Below, one piece after another: positions 7,762 to 17,313 of a stretch of DNA of 64,000 bases. Position 1 is the stretch's first letter; the number at the start of each line of letters is the position of its first letter. The notes below the pieces were generated by a model. It worked only from the letters and a program-made list of their open reading frames with translations. It was not told where the DNA came from and did no database searches. A program made the translations under genes and the position numbers. The DNA is from Celeribacter litoreus (GTDB taxonomy: Bacteria; Pseudomonadota; Alphaproteobacteria; Rhodobacterales; Rhodobacteraceae), in the NCBI RefSeq assembly GCF_020165855.1, contig NZ_JAIUFY010000013.1, positions 1 through 64,000 on the forward strand, given 5' to 3'.

Positions 7762-9300
7762 ATGACTGGCACAGATATCGCCGTGCGCGTCCGGGGAGTT
7801 GCAAAAAGCTTCGGCGGGACGCGAATTTTGGATGACATCACGATCGACTTCAAAAAGGGCTCCGTTCACGCCTTGGTCGGTGAAAACGGCGCAGGCAAAT
7901 CAAGCGTCGGCAAAATCGTCGGCGGCTACTACTCTGCCGATGAAGGCACGGTCGAGGTCTTCGGACAGCCCGTGACCCGCTTTTCACCCAGAGATGCCCT
8001 GGGGCTCGGCATCGCCATGATCCACCAGGAACTGCAGCTTGTCCCTGAGTTGACAGTGCTCGAAAACGTTTTCCTCGGACTTGAAAGCAATACGCGCGGC
8101 TTCCTGTGCAAGGGGGATCTGGACCGCTTTCATGCCCTTGAGGAAACCTGCGACTTTGGCCTGAACCCCGACACCCGTATTGCCGACATGCGCATCGCCG
8201 AACGCCAGAAGGTCGAAATTATGCGCGCCATCGCCCGTGACGCGCAGGTCATCATCATGGATGAGCCGACCTCGTCCCTGACTGAAGACGAGGCCGATCG
8301 CCTGCACCAGCTGATCGGCCGGCTGAAGGCCCGCGACGTTACGGTGATTTACGTCAGCCATTTCCTGGATCACATCATCGCTAATTGCGATCGCGTGACC
8401 GTCATGCGGGACGGCAAGGTCGTCCGTACAGACGAGATGGCGGGAGAGACCAAGCAAAGCTTGGTAGATTCCATGCTCGGCGAGGCATCCGAGATCATCT
8501 GGCCCAAACTGCCGGCCGCGCCGGCGCGGCACATCGCCAGAGTCGTGCAGATGGAGAACGTCGCCACCGAGACCGGCCTGAGGGATATCTCGCTGCAGGT
8601 CCGCCCCGGCGAGATCGTCGGGCTGATCGGACTTGTTGGCTCGGGCCGCTCAGAGGTGGCACGTGCGCTCTTTGGCGCGGACCGGATCAGCGAAGGCACC
8701 TATTCGATCATGGGGGTGCAGCAGGACAGCCGACTCAGTGTCACCCGCGCCGTGGCACAGGGCATTGCCCTTGTGCCCGAGGACCGGCGTAAGCAGGGCC
8801 TCGTGCTGACCCAGGTGACGCGGCCCAACGTCTCGCTCGCCTCACTGGGCAGCATCGCAAGCTTCGGTTTCATCAACAAGACGCGCGAACGCGAGCGCAC
8901 TCAGCGGATGATCGAGCACTTCGGCATCGTACCCGCTATGGTCGACGGCGAAGTTGCCTTCTACTCTGGCGGAAACCAGCAGAAGGTGCTGCTGTCCAAG
9001 TGGGCGGTTGAAAAGCCTCGCCTGCTGATCCTGGATGAGCCCAGCCGCGGCGTCGACATCGGCGCGCGCCAGCGCATCCATGAATTCATCGTCGAAATGG
9101 CCGCTGACGGCGTCGCCGTGCTACTCATCTCCTCCGAATTGGAGGAAGTCATCAACCTGTCCCATCGCGGCTATCTCATGGACGACGGGCGTATCTTCGC
9201 CGAAGCCAACTGCCGCACCCTCACGGTAGAAGACGCTTTGAACCGTATTTTCCGGGAACAGGGCTCAGCCCCTCGCAACAAGGAGGTCACCCAACTATGA
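7762..9300 (+). CDS. ABC transporter ATP-binding protein, RbsA type (two nucleotide-binding domains)
   Basis: The 512-residue protein has tandem ABC domains. The first carries an intact Walker A (GENGAGKSS, about residue 40) and Walker B (VIIMDEPTSSL). The second has the degenerate P-loop usual for RbsA proteins (GLVGSGRSE) and a signature SGGNQQKVLLSKW. It energises uptake with the adjacent permease and binding protein. The start is set at the ATG at 7762, which has GGAA upstream and gives the expected family length; the frame stays open further upstream but without family similarity. Its stop overlaps the permease start (ATGA). Confidence 0.9.
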   Translation: MTGTDIAVRVRGVAKSFGGTRILDDITIDFKKGSVHALVGENGAGKSSVGKIVGGYYSADEGTVEVFGQPVTRFSPRDALGLGIAMIHQELQLVPELTVLENVFLGLESNTRGFLCKGDLDRFHALEETCDFGLNPDTRIADMRIAERQKVEIMRAIARDAQVIIMDEPTSSLTEDEADRLHQLIGRLKARDVTVIYVSHFLDHIIANCDRVTVMRDGKVVRTDEMAGETKQSLVDSMLGEASEIIWPKLPAAPARHIARVVQMENVATETGLRDISLQVRPGEIVGLIGLVGSGRSEVARALFGADRISEGTYSIMGVQQDSRLSVTRAVAQGIALVPEDRRKQGLVLTQVTRPNVSLASLGSIASFGFINKTRERERTQRMIEHFGIVPAMVDGEVAFYSGGNQQKVLLSKWAVEKPRLLILDEPSRGVDIGARQRIHEFIVEMAADGVAVLLISSELEEVINLSHRGYLMDDGRIFAEANCRTLTVEDALNRIFREQGSAPRNKEVTQL

Positions 9301-10262
9301 GCACCGCTCAGACCAACACCCGATCCAACCGTATGTCCGTCGGTGATTTCGCCCGTGAGTATGGGGTCCTGGTGATCATCGGAGTCCTTCTGATCGGGCT
9401 CAGCCTGATCTCGGAAAACTTCCTGACCGCCCGCAACCTGCTGAACATCCTCAACCAGTCCGCGCCGCTCGCGATCATCGCCTGCGCGCTGACGCTGGTG
9501 ATCATCGGCGGCGGCTTCGACCTGTCCACCGGCGCTATCTTCGGCGTGGCCTCGGTTTCGGCCGGCTGGATCGCGATCAACGTGGATCCCTACCTTGCAA
9601 TCTTCGCCGGGCCGCTGATCGGCCTTCTGCTGGGCGCGGTGAACGGGATCATCATCACTGGCTTCGGGGTGCATTCCTTCCTGGTCACCTTGGCGACCAG
9701 CCTTGTCTATCGCGGCATCGCCATCCTGGTGACCGATGGGTCGCTGATCCCCGTGCGCATAGCGGAATTCTCCTGGCTGGGCCGGGGCCGTATCGGCATG
9801 GTCAACATCGCCGTCATCGTGCTGCTGGCCTTCATGGTGATCTTCATGATCCTGCTCAACCGCACGACCTTCGGCCGTCGCGTCTATGCCGTGGGCGGCA
9901 ATGAAGAAGCGGCCATCCTCTCCGGCATCCGCACCAACCTGGTAAAGATCATGACGTTCTCGCTCTGCGGCATGGCCGCGGGCCTGGCGGGGGTGATCGC
10001 AGTGTCCCGGATTTCCATGGCCGAGCCCCAGGCCGGCACCGGTATGGAGTTCGAGGCCATCGCAGCCGTGATCCTGGGCGGTACCTCGATCATGGGCGGT
10101 GCCGGTGCTGTCTGGCGGTCCGTCGCGGGGGTCCTGCTGATGGCGCTGATCAACAACGGCTTTAACATCCTGAACGTGAACCCTTTCTTCAAGGACCTGA
10201 CCACCGGCGTGATCATCGTGATTGCCGTGGCGCTGGCTGCATCAGGCAGCCGTCGCCGCTGA
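9297..10262 (+). CDS. ABC transporter permease, RbsC type
   Basis: The 321-residue polytopic membrane protein belongs to the branched-chain/ribose permease family. Its many hydrophobic segments include IIGGGFDLSTGAIFGV, a hallmark of RbsC-like permeases, and AVILGGTSIMGG near the C-terminus. It overlaps the ATPase gene by 4 nt and forms the membrane channel of the importer. The preceding single binding-protein and double-ATPase genes complete a three-gene transporter. Confidence 0.9.
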   Translation: MSTAQTNTRSNRMSVGDFAREYGVLVIIGVLLIGLSLISENFLTARNLLNILNQSAPLAIIACALTLVIIGGGFDLSTGAIFGVASVSAGWIAINVDPYLAIFAGPLIGLLLGAVNGIIITGFGVHSFLVTLATSLVYRGIAILVTDGSLIPVRIAEFSWLGRGRIGMVNIAVIVLLAFMVIFMILLNRTTFGRRVYAVGGNEEAAILSGIRTNLVKIMTFSLCGMAAGLAGVIAVSRISMAEPQAGTGMEFEAIAAVILGGTSIMGGAGAVWRSVAGVLLMALINNGFNILNVNPFFKDLTTGVIIVIAVALAASGSRRR

Positions 10263-10292
10263 CGCCCGCTGAACTGGAATAGAGAAACTAAA

Positions 10293-12374
10293 ATGACTGA
10301 CAAGATTACCCGCGTTTCAACCGATGTCGGCGGCACATTCACCGACCTCGTCTATTTCGAAACCGACGTGAAGACCGGCGTGCAAACCGTTCGTACCGAA
10401 AAGTCTGACACCACGCCGCCCGACTTTGAAAAGGGCGTGCTGAACGTGTTAGACAAGGCCGGCGTCGATATCGAAACGGTTGATTTCTTCGCCCACGGCA
10501 CCACAGTGGTTATCAACGCCCTGACTGAGCGCAAGGGCGCCAAGGTCGGCTTGATCACCACCAAGGGCTTTCGCGATGCGATCGAGATCGGGCGCGGCAA
10601 CCGCCCGGATTTCTTCAACCTGAAGTACCCAAAGCCTGCCCCCTTCGTGGAACGCTACCTGCGCCACGAGATCACGGGACGGATGGACTACCAAGGCCAG
10701 GAGGTCACGCCCCTCGACTTGTCGACTCTCGACGACACGCTGGCGTTGTTCCGCGCAGAGGGCATCGAAGCCATTGCGATCAGCCTGCTACACGCCTACG
10801 CCAACCCCGCGCACGAGGTGGCCCTGAAGGCAGAGGTCGAGTCGCGTTGGCCCGAGGTCACCGTGGTCGCCAGCCACCAGATCACCCGTGAATGGCGTGA
10901 GTACGAGCGGACCAACACTGCGATCCTGTCGGCCTACGTGCAACCCAAGGCGCAGCGATACCTCGAAAAGCTGGAAAGTGGCCTGACGGACAAAGGCTAC
11001 AAGGGCCAGATGTTCATCATGCAGTCCAACTGTGGTGTCGATTCGGTTGAGGCGATCAAGGCCGTGCCGATCACCATGGTTGAAAGCGGCCCCGCCTCCG
11101 GGTTTTGGGGGGCGGCCGAACTGGGACGCATCATCGGAGAGCCCAACATCCTGGCGCTCGACATTGGCGGCACCACTGCAAAATGTTCCCTGATCGAGAA
11201 CAATCAGGTCACCATCAAGACCGATTACTGGATCGAGCGTGACCGCAAATCCGCTGGCTACCCGATCATGGTGCCCGTTGTGGATCTAGTCGAAATCGGC
11301 AATGGCGGCGGCTCTATCGCCTGGGTCGATGATTTCGACAAGCTGCACGTTGGACCGCATTCCGCCGGCTCCACTCCTGGCCCGGCGGCCTATGGCCGTG
11401 GCGGCGAAAACGCGACCACCACGGATGCCAACCTGGCCCTGGGCCGGATTAACAAAGATTACTTCTGCGGTGGCAGCGTCGAAGCCGACCTGCCCGCGCT
11501 GGACAATGCCCTTGGCAAGCTGGCCGACCGTTTGGGAAACACGCCTCAGGAAATCGCCCGCGGCATCGTGCGGATCGCCAACTCCAACATGGTGAACGCG
11601 CTGAAGTTGGTTTCGGTCAACCGAGGCTACGACCCGCGGGACTTCACTCTGGTGGTCTTTGGTGGTGGCGGCCCGATGCATGGCGTCGCGCTTGGCCAGG
11701 AGCTTGGCGTCAAGAAGGTCGTCGTGCCGCGGGGCGCGCCGGTCTTCTCGGCCTGGGGGATGATGATGTCCGACCTGCGGCGCGACTACTTCGTTACCCG
11801 CCTGATGGACGGCCAAGACAGCAAGGGGCTTGATGAGCTTCTCTCGGCTACCATGGACCAAGCGCGCTCGGAATACGCTGCAGAAGGCGTGGCAGCTGAC
11901 AAGGTCACCTTCGAACCACTGGTTCGCTGCCGCTACCAGAACCAAGAGTTCGCGGTAGAGGTCCCTGTGCCCGCCGGACCCGTCACCGAAGAGGGGGTGG
12001 AGAAGATGCTGGCCGACTTCCATGAGCTCTACGAGCGCGAATACACCTACCGCCTCAAGGCGGGGGTAGAGATCATCGGCATCCACCTGATCGCCTCTTC
12101 AGAAGTAGGCAAGCTGGAACTGGTGCCGCTGCCGAAGACGGGCGCCAAGCTGGAAGACGCCGTGAAAGGCAAGCGCATGGTCGACTACGCGACCGAGGGC
12201 GAGCACGAAGCAACCATTTACGACAGTACGAAGTTCGAACCTGGCATGTCCTTCCACGGCCCCGCCGTAATCGAGGATCCGGGCACGACCATCGTCGTCC
12301 ACCCCACCAACCGCGTCCATATCGACGATTTCGGCAACACGCATATCGAGACGCGTACAAAGGAAGAGGGCTGA
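10293..12374 (+). CDS. hydantoinase/oxoprolinase subunit A (HyuA family)
   Basis: The 693-residue protein is in the N-methylhydantoinase A/acetophenone carboxylase/5-oxoprolinase alpha family. Both actin-like phosphate-binding signatures are present: STDVGGTFTDLVYF at the N-terminus and LALDIGGTTAKCSL near residue 290. Family members use ATP to open or carboxylate amide or ketone substrates together with the B subunit, which follows 3 nt downstream. The substrate is not known. In a hydroxyproline cluster, a hydantoin or lactam derivative of an imino acid is a reasonable guess. It is the third functional block of the rightward operon, after the importer. Confidence 0.88.
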   Translation: MTDKITRVSTDVGGTFTDLVYFETDVKTGVQTVRTEKSDTTPPDFEKGVLNVLDKAGVDIETVDFFAHGTTVVINALTERKGAKVGLITTKGFRDAIEIGRGNRPDFFNLKYPKPAPFVERYLRHEITGRMDYQGQEVTPLDLSTLDDTLALFRAEGIEAIAISLLHAYANPAHEVALKAEVESRWPEVTVVASHQITREWREYERTNTAILSAYVQPKAQRYLEKLESGLTDKGYKGQMFIMQSNCGVDSVEAIKAVPITMVESGPASGFWGAAELGRIIGEPNILALDIGGTTAKCSLIENNQVTIKTDYWIERDRKSAGYPIMVPVVDLVEIGNGGGSIAWVDDFDKLHVGPHSAGSTPGPAAYGRGGENATTTDANLALGRINKDYFCGGSVEADLPALDNALGKLADRLGNTPQEIARGIVRIANSNMVNALKLVSVNRGYDPRDFTLVVFGGGGPMHGVALGQELGVKKVVVPRGAPVFSAWGMMMSDLRRDYFVTRLMDGQDSKGLDELLSATMDQARSEYAAEGVAADKVTFEPLVRCRYQNQEFAVEVPVPAGPVTEEGVEKMLADFHELYEREYTYRLKAGVEIIGIHLIASSEVGKLELVPLPKTGAKLEDAVKGKRMVDYATEGEHEATIYDSTKFEPGMSFHGPAVIEDPGTTIVVHPTNRVHIDDFGNTHIETRTKEEG

Positions 12375-12377
12375 GCC

Positions 12378-14036
12378 ATGACGGACAAGACCTACGATCC
12401 CGTCACTTTTGACATCATCCAGAACGCGCTGGAGGCCATCGCGGACGAGATGTTCTATGCGCAGGTGAAGACCTCGATGAGCGCGATCATCTACGAGGTT
12501 CTCGACCTGTCGACATCGATCCTGAACCCTCAAGGCGAAATCGCCGCTTCGGGCGCGGGCATCCCCGCCTTCATCGGGGTGCTCGACAAGGCGATCATGG
12601 GCATCCTCAAGAAGTTCCCGCTGGATGAGATCCGCGAAGGCGATGTCTTTGCCTCCAACGATCCTTACTATGGCGGCGTGACCCACCTGAACGACATGGT
12701 GCTGGCGCAGCCGGTGTTTCATGAGGGCAAGATGGTGGCCTGGGTCGCCAATATCGCTCACTGGAATGACGTGGGCGGCAACGTGCCTGGCTCCATGTCC
12801 TCGGAAGCCACGGAGATCTTCCAGGAAGGAGTGCGGATTCCGGCGGTGAAGCTCTTCATGGAAGGCCAGCAGAACGACGCGGTCTTTGACATCCTGAAGA
12901 TCAACTCTCGTCTGCCCGACTACCTGCACGGTGACCTCTGGGCGGGCATCGCGGGCCTGCGAATCGGCGAACGCCGGGTGCTGGAACTGGTGGAGAAATA
13001 CGGCGAAGACACCTTTGAAGCCGCCGTAAGCGACTACATGGATCTTGGCGAACGCCGCGCTCGCGCCGCCATCAAGCAGCTCCCCCACGGCACCTATGCC
13101 TTCTCCGAAGAACAGGACTCGGGCGTGGTTCACAACCTCGAACTAACGATCACTGAAGACGAGTTCATTGTCGACCTGACGAACAACCCGTCGCAGTCGG
13201 GCTCGCTCAACTGTTCGCGTGAGGGCACAGAGATCGCCGTTCAGCTGGCATTCAAGGATTTCACAGATCCCGACGCCCCCGGCAACGGCGGCTTCTTCAA
13301 GCCGCTGAAGGTGGTGACCAAGCCCGGGACCATCTACCACGTCGAAGCCCCCGGCGCGCTCGGTTATTACTCCGAGGTTGAAATCCGGCTGTTCGACATG
13401 ATCCTTCGTGCCATGGCAAAGCATTTCCCCGGCGTTGTGCCGGCGGGCAACTTCGCCTCCATCTGCGGCACTAACGTGGGCGGCCCGCATCCTGAAACCG
13501 GTCGCCACTATACCATCGTTGAACCTCAAGTCGGTGGTTGGGGCGCATGGGAAGGCTCCGACGGCGTGTCGGGGCAGTTCTCCGGTTTCCACGGCGAGAC
13601 CTTCAACTGCCCGGCCGAAGTGGCCGAGGCGCGATATGGCCTGGGCGTTGACCAGGTGGCGCTCAACACCGAGCCCGGCGGCGAGGGGCAGTGGCGTGGC
13701 GGCAAGGGCATCGAGACGCATTACCGCGTGCGCGCCGACAACAACTTCCTGTCGGTGGGCTACACGCGCAACCGGATCGCGCCCTGGGGCGCCTCGGGCG
13801 GGCTGGACGGCTCTGTGAACTACGTCGAGGTTTTGCGCCGTGACGGCGGCAAAGAACGCTTCTCTTTCGCGACCAATCTGCAGGTCAACGAAGGCGACGT
13901 GATCCGCGTGGTCACCGGCAACGGCGGCGGCTATGGCGATCCCGCCAAGCGCAGCCGCGACGCCATCGAAAGCGACCTGCGCAATGGCTACCTGACGCCG
14001 GAGCGCGCCAAAGAAATCTACGGCTACGAGGCCTGA
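12378..14036 (+). CDS. hydantoinase/oxoprolinase subunit B (HyuB family)
   Basis: The 552-residue partner of the A subunit shows the HyuB N-terminal pattern DPVTFDIIQNALEAIADEM. FASNDPYYGGVTHLNDM is the conserved segment around the active region, and the C-terminal VVTGNGGGYGDPAKR is characteristic. The A and B subunits form the ATP-dependent ring-opening enzyme. The start codon lies 3 nt after the hyuA stop, indicating co-translation. A strong hairpin follows the gene. Confidence 0.88.
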   Translation: MTDKTYDPVTFDIIQNALEAIADEMFYAQVKTSMSAIIYEVLDLSTSILNPQGEIAASGAGIPAFIGVLDKAIMGILKKFPLDEIREGDVFASNDPYYGGVTHLNDMVLAQPVFHEGKMVAWVANIAHWNDVGGNVPGSMSSEATEIFQEGVRIPAVKLFMEGQQNDAVFDILKINSRLPDYLHGDLWAGIAGLRIGERRVLELVEKYGEDTFEAAVSDYMDLGERRARAAIKQLPHGTYAFSEEQDSGVVHNLELTITEDEFIVDLTNNPSQSGSLNCSREGTEIAVQLAFKDFTDPDAPGNGGFFKPLKVVTKPGTIYHVEAPGALGYYSEVEIRLFDMILRAMAKHFPGVVPAGNFASICGTNVGGPHPETGRHYTIVEPQVGGWGAWEGSDGVSGQFSGFHGETFNCPAEVAEARYGLGVDQVALNTEPGGEGQWRGGKGIETHYRVRADNNFLSVGYTRNRIAPWGASGGLDGSVNYVEVLRRDGGKERFSFATNLQVNEGDVIRVVTGNGGGYGDPAKRSRDAIESDLRNGYLTPERAKEIYGYEA

Positions 14037-14058
14037 CCGCCTTCCTGCCGCACATTGA

Positions 14059-14078
14059 CCGCCCCCTTTTGGGGGCGG
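14059..14078 (+). terminator. stem-loop terminator or attenuator after hyuB
   Basis: An 8-bp GC stem (CCGCCCCC / GGGGGCGG) has a TTTT loop and is followed by CTTCTTC. It lies between hyuB and the aldehyde dehydrogenase gene. The pyrimidine tail is short, so partial termination is more likely than complete. Confidence 0.55.
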
Positions 14079-14120
14079 CTTCTTCATGACATACAAGACC
14101 CAGCCTTCAAGGAGGCCGAC

Positions 14121-15647
14121 ATGACCTTTACCCCTCACGGCAAACACCTGATCGCCGGCGAATGGATCGCCGCCACTGAGACCTTTTCCTCCGAGCCCGC
14201 CCATGGGCCCGCGCATGACTTCTCGGTCGGCACGCCCGAGCTTGTTGCGACGGCCTGTGAGGCCGCAGAGGAAGCTTTCTGGAGGTACGGCTATTCCACT
14301 CGTGCAGAGCGAGCAGCCTTTCTGAATGCCATCGCCGATGAAATTGAAGCCCGTGCCGAGGCAATCACTGAGATCGGTAGCCAGGAAAGCGGCCTTCCCG
14401 AAGCACGCTTGCAGGGTGAACGCGGTCGCACAACCGGCCAGCTGCGCATGTTCGCCGACCACATCCTGAAGGGCGATTGCCTGGACCGGCGGCACGACGC
14501 TGCCCTGCCCGACCGCACCCCGGCGCCGCGCCCGGAACTGTTCATGATGCAGCGTCCGATCGGCCCTGTGGCCGTCTTCGGCGCCTCGAACTTCCCCCTC
14601 GCCTTCTCGACCGCTGGTGGCGATACAGCCGCCGCGCTGGCCGCAGGCTGCCCCGTGGTCGTCAAAGGCCACAGCGGTCACCCCGGCACGGGTGAAATCA
14701 TCGCCGAAGCGATCCACGCCGCCGTGGAAAAAACCGGCATGCCCAAAGGCGTCTTCTCGCTCGTTCAGGGTGGTGACCGCTCGGTGGGTCAGACCCTCGT
14801 GCAGCATCCACTGATCAAGGCCGTGGGCTTTACAGGCTCTCTTGGCGGCGGTCGCGCGCTCTTCGATCTTTGCGCACAGCGCCCCGAGCCGATCCCGTTC
14901 TTCGGCGAGCTCGGCTCTGTCAATCCGATGTTCCTGCTGCCTGAGGCGGTTTCGGCACGTGGCGAGGCTCTGGGGCAGGGCTGGGCCGGATCGCTTTCTA
15001 TGGGCGCAGGCCAGTTCTGCACCAACCCCGGCATTGCCGTGGTGCTGGAAGGTGCCGAGGGCGAGGCCCTGGTGGAAGCCGCCCGCGCGGCCCTATCGGA
15101 AACTGGCGCCCAGGTCATGCTGACCGACGGCATCGCTAGGGCCTATGCCTCGGGCGCCGAGAAGATGGCGCGCGAGCCGGGCGTGCAGGAACTGCTGACC
15201 TCGGTCTGCGACATGCGCGAGGCCAAGCCCTTCTTGTTCCGGGTCTCCGCAGACGACTGGCTCGGCAACCATGCGCTGACCGAGGAGGTCTTTGGCCCGC
15301 TCGGTTTGGTGGTCGTGGCGAAAGACGCGGACCAGATGGTCGAGGTGGCCCGCAGCTTTGCAGGGCAGCTGACCGCGACGATCCACATGGATGACGGTGA
15401 TGCGACGTTGGGCCGTCGACTGATGCCGATACTGGAACGCAAGGCCGGCCGGATCTTGGTGAACGGCTTCCCCACCGGCGTTGAGGTCTGCGACACGATG
15501 GTGCATGGCGGCCCTTACCCCGCCTCGACCAACTTCGGCGCGACCTCAGTCGGCACGCTGTCGATCCGGCGCTTCCTGCGACCAGTCTGCTATCAGAATC
15601 TGCCGGCGGCCCTGCTGCCCGAAGATTTGGTCGAGATCGCACAATGA
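14121..15647 (+). CDS. alpha-ketoglutaric semialdehyde dehydrogenase (ALDH superfamily)
   Basis: The 508-residue aldehyde dehydrogenase has Asn157 (GASNFP), Lys182 (VVKGHSGHPGTGE), Glu263 (FGELGS) and the nucleophile Cys300 (GAGQFCTNPG). The KGHSGHPGT and VCDTMVHGGPYPASTN segments resemble the KGSADH subgroup that oxidises 2,5-dioxopentanoate to 2-oxoglutarate. That reaction is the last step of hydroxyproline degradation, so it completes the pathway encoded by the leftward genes. The start is the ATG at 14121 behind AAGGAGG; the frame is open further upstream without family similarity. Its 3' end overlaps the M20 gene by 4 nt. Confidence 0.87.
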   Translation: MTFTPHGKHLIAGEWIAATETFSSEPAHGPAHDFSVGTPELVATACEAAEEAFWRYGYSTRAERAAFLNAIADEIEARAEAITEIGSQESGLPEARLQGERGRTTGQLRMFADHILKGDCLDRRHDAALPDRTPAPRPELFMMQRPIGPVAVFGASNFPLAFSTAGGDTAAALAAGCPVVVKGHSGHPGTGEIIAEAIHAAVEKTGMPKGVFSLVQGGDRSVGQTLVQHPLIKAVGFTGSLGGGRALFDLCAQRPEPIPFFGELGSVNPMFLLPEAVSARGEALGQGWAGSLSMGAGQFCTNPGIAVVLEGAEGEALVEAARAALSETGAQVMLTDGIARAYASGAEKMAREPGVQELLTSVCDMREAKPFLFRVSADDWLGNHALTEEVFGPLGLVVVAKDADQMVEVARSFAGQLTATIHMDDGDATLGRRLMPILERKAGRILVNGFPTGVEVCDTMVHGGPYPASTNFGATSVGTLSIRRFLRPVCYQNLPAALLPEDLVEIAQ

Positions 15648-16945
15648 GCGCGCCGGGTCTTTCCGACCTTTCGGACCGCCTCGATCGTGTGATCGAGGCG
15701 GGAGCCGCCGGACAGACCGCCTGGCTGGCACGGCTGGCTTCCTTCGACAGCACCCGCGGCAAGGAGGGTCCCTGCCAGGCCTGGCTGGCCGGTGAATTCG
15801 AGCAGCGCGGCTGGAATGTAGACAGCTTCGCCATTTCCGAGGTGGATATCGCTGGCAAGCCCGGTGCCTCGGCGGTGGTCGACGTGGATTACGACAAGGC
15901 GATCCAGGTGGTGGCCACGGCCGGCACCGAGGGCGGCAAGGGCCGCAGCCTGATCTTGCAGGGCCATATCGACGTGGTACCGACCGGCGCACCTGAGCTC
16001 TGGGAGCGCGATCCCTTCACCCCCGTGGTGAAGGAGGGCCGTATGTACGGGCGCGGTGTGAACGACATGAAGGTGGGCGTGACGGCGATGGTCCATGCCC
16101 TCGATGCGCTGGCCTCTCTGGGATATGCTCCCGATGCGCCGGTCTTCGTCGAGACAGTGAGCGAAGAGGAATGCACCGGCAATGGTGCGCTGGCGACGTT
16201 GGAGCGCGGCTACCGCGCCGATGCGGCCTTCATCCCGGAGAGCCTCGAACACAAGCTGCTGCGTGCTGAGCTCGGTTCGGTCTGGTTCCGGGCGCGGATT
16301 TTGGGCAAGCCGGGGCATGTCATGGCTTTCGACGCCGCTGCCAATGCCAACCTGGCGGCCTATGAATACGTGCAGGACCTGATCGCGCTGACGGCCGAGA
16401 TTAACGTGGAAGCACAGGAACACCCCTGGTTTGGCCATATCGACGATCCGGTAAAGTTTAGCCTCGGCAAGATACATGGCGGCGACTGGCTGGGCTGCGT
16501 GCCCTCTTGGTGCGAGATCGAGTGCCGGCTGTCGGTGCTGCCGGGCCAGCCCCTGCCTGAGGTCCGCGCACGGGTGACAGAGCGGCTGAATGCCACGGCA
16601 GACCGGCTGGGCACGGCGCATCCGGAAGTGACATGGATCGGCTTCCAGGCCGACGGGCATGTCTTCGAGCCGGGCACCGAAGCCGAGGCGGCTCTGGCCC
16701 GCTGTCATGGCGAAGTCATGGGCAATGCCCTCGAAAGTTTCAGCCAGACGGCCACGTCGGACACCCGGCAGTATGACCTTTATTACGGTATCCCCACCCT
16801 TTGCTATGGCGGCACCGGCGGCGGCAGTCATTCGCCGCAGGAATACACCGACCTTAAGAGCATGAAGGACACGACGCGCATCATTGCCCTGTTCATCGCG
16901 GACTGGTGCGGGCTGCGCCCGATCAAAGGAAAAGAAGAGAAATGA
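15644..16945 (+). CDS. M20-family amidohydrolase (ArgE/DapE type)
   Basis: The 433-residue zinc hydrolase has the M20 metal motif LQGHIDVVP followed by GVNDMKVG, and the catalytic glutamates in SEEECTGNG. The N-terminus is catalytic, with an inserted dimerisation domain in the middle. Family members remove acyl, succinyl or carbamoyl groups or cleave dipeptides. After ring opening by HyuA/HyuB, an N-carbamoyl or N-acyl imino acid would be a natural substrate, which is inference. It is translationally coupled to both neighbours by ATGA overlaps at 15644 and 16942. Confidence 0.82.
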   Translation: MSAPGLSDLSDRLDRVIEAGAAGQTAWLARLASFDSTRGKEGPCQAWLAGEFEQRGWNVDSFAISEVDIAGKPGASAVVDVDYDKAIQVVATAGTEGGKGRSLILQGHIDVVPTGAPELWERDPFTPVVKEGRMYGRGVNDMKVGVTAMVHALDALASLGYAPDAPVFVETVSEEECTGNGALATLERGYRADAAFIPESLEHKLLRAELGSVWFRARILGKPGHVMAFDAAANANLAAYEYVQDLIALTAEINVEAQEHPWFGHIDDPVKFSLGKIHGGDWLGCVPSWCEIECRLSVLPGQPLPEVRARVTERLNATADRLGTAHPEVTWIGFQADGHVFEPGTEAEAALARCHGEVMGNALESFSQTATSDTRQYDLYYGIPTLCYGGTGGGSHSPQEYTDLKSMKDTTRIIALFIADWCGLRPIKGKEEK

Positions 16946-17286
16946 CCATCAAACGTTTCGGTGCAGGCCCTCGGATGAGCGACGCCGTGGTGCATGGCAA
17001 CACCATTTACCTGGCTGGCCAGGTGGGCAATGAGGGCGAGGACCTGCAGACGCAAACCCGCACCGCGCTGGCCAATGTCGACCGGCTGCTGGCCGAAGCG
17101 GGCTCGGACCGCTCGAAGCTGCTGCAGATGACGATCTGGCTGGCCGACATGGCCGATTTTGCCGCGATGAACGAGATCTACGACGCGTGGGTCGACCACA
17201 ACAACCTGCCGACCCGCGCCTGCGGGGAGGCCAAGCTGGCCACACCCGCTTACCTCGTGGAAGTGATCGCCGTCGCGGCGCTCTGA
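16942..17286 (+). CDS. RidA/YjgF-family protein
   Basis: The 114-residue protein is close to the usual length of the family. It has the typical VHGNTIYLAGQVG opening and a C-terminal PTRACGEAKLATPAYLVEVIAVAAL in which the arginine is the imine-binding residue. RidA proteins hydrolyse reactive enamines and imines. In this cluster they would deal with pyrroline-type or 2-aminoacrylate-type intermediates. The start overlaps the M20 stop (ATGA). Confidence 0.88.
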   Translation: MTIKRFGAGPRMSDAVVHGNTIYLAGQVGNEGEDLQTQTRTALANVDRLLAEAGSDRSKLLQMTIWLADMADFAAMNEIYDAWVDHNNLPTRACGEAKLATPAYLVEVIAVAAL

Positions 17287-17313
17287 TCCCCGAAAACCGC
17301 TGAGGAGCCCTTC

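Noticed and set aside
10716-10725. A third TTGTCGAC-like site inside hyuA
   Set aside because: It reads TTGTCGACTC, which is not palindromic over the full 10 nt, and lies inside a coding sequence.
13143-14807. Long minus-strand frame opposite hyuB and the aldehyde dehydrogenase
   Set aside because: It spans two well-supported genes and the terminator between them, with no domain resemblance.
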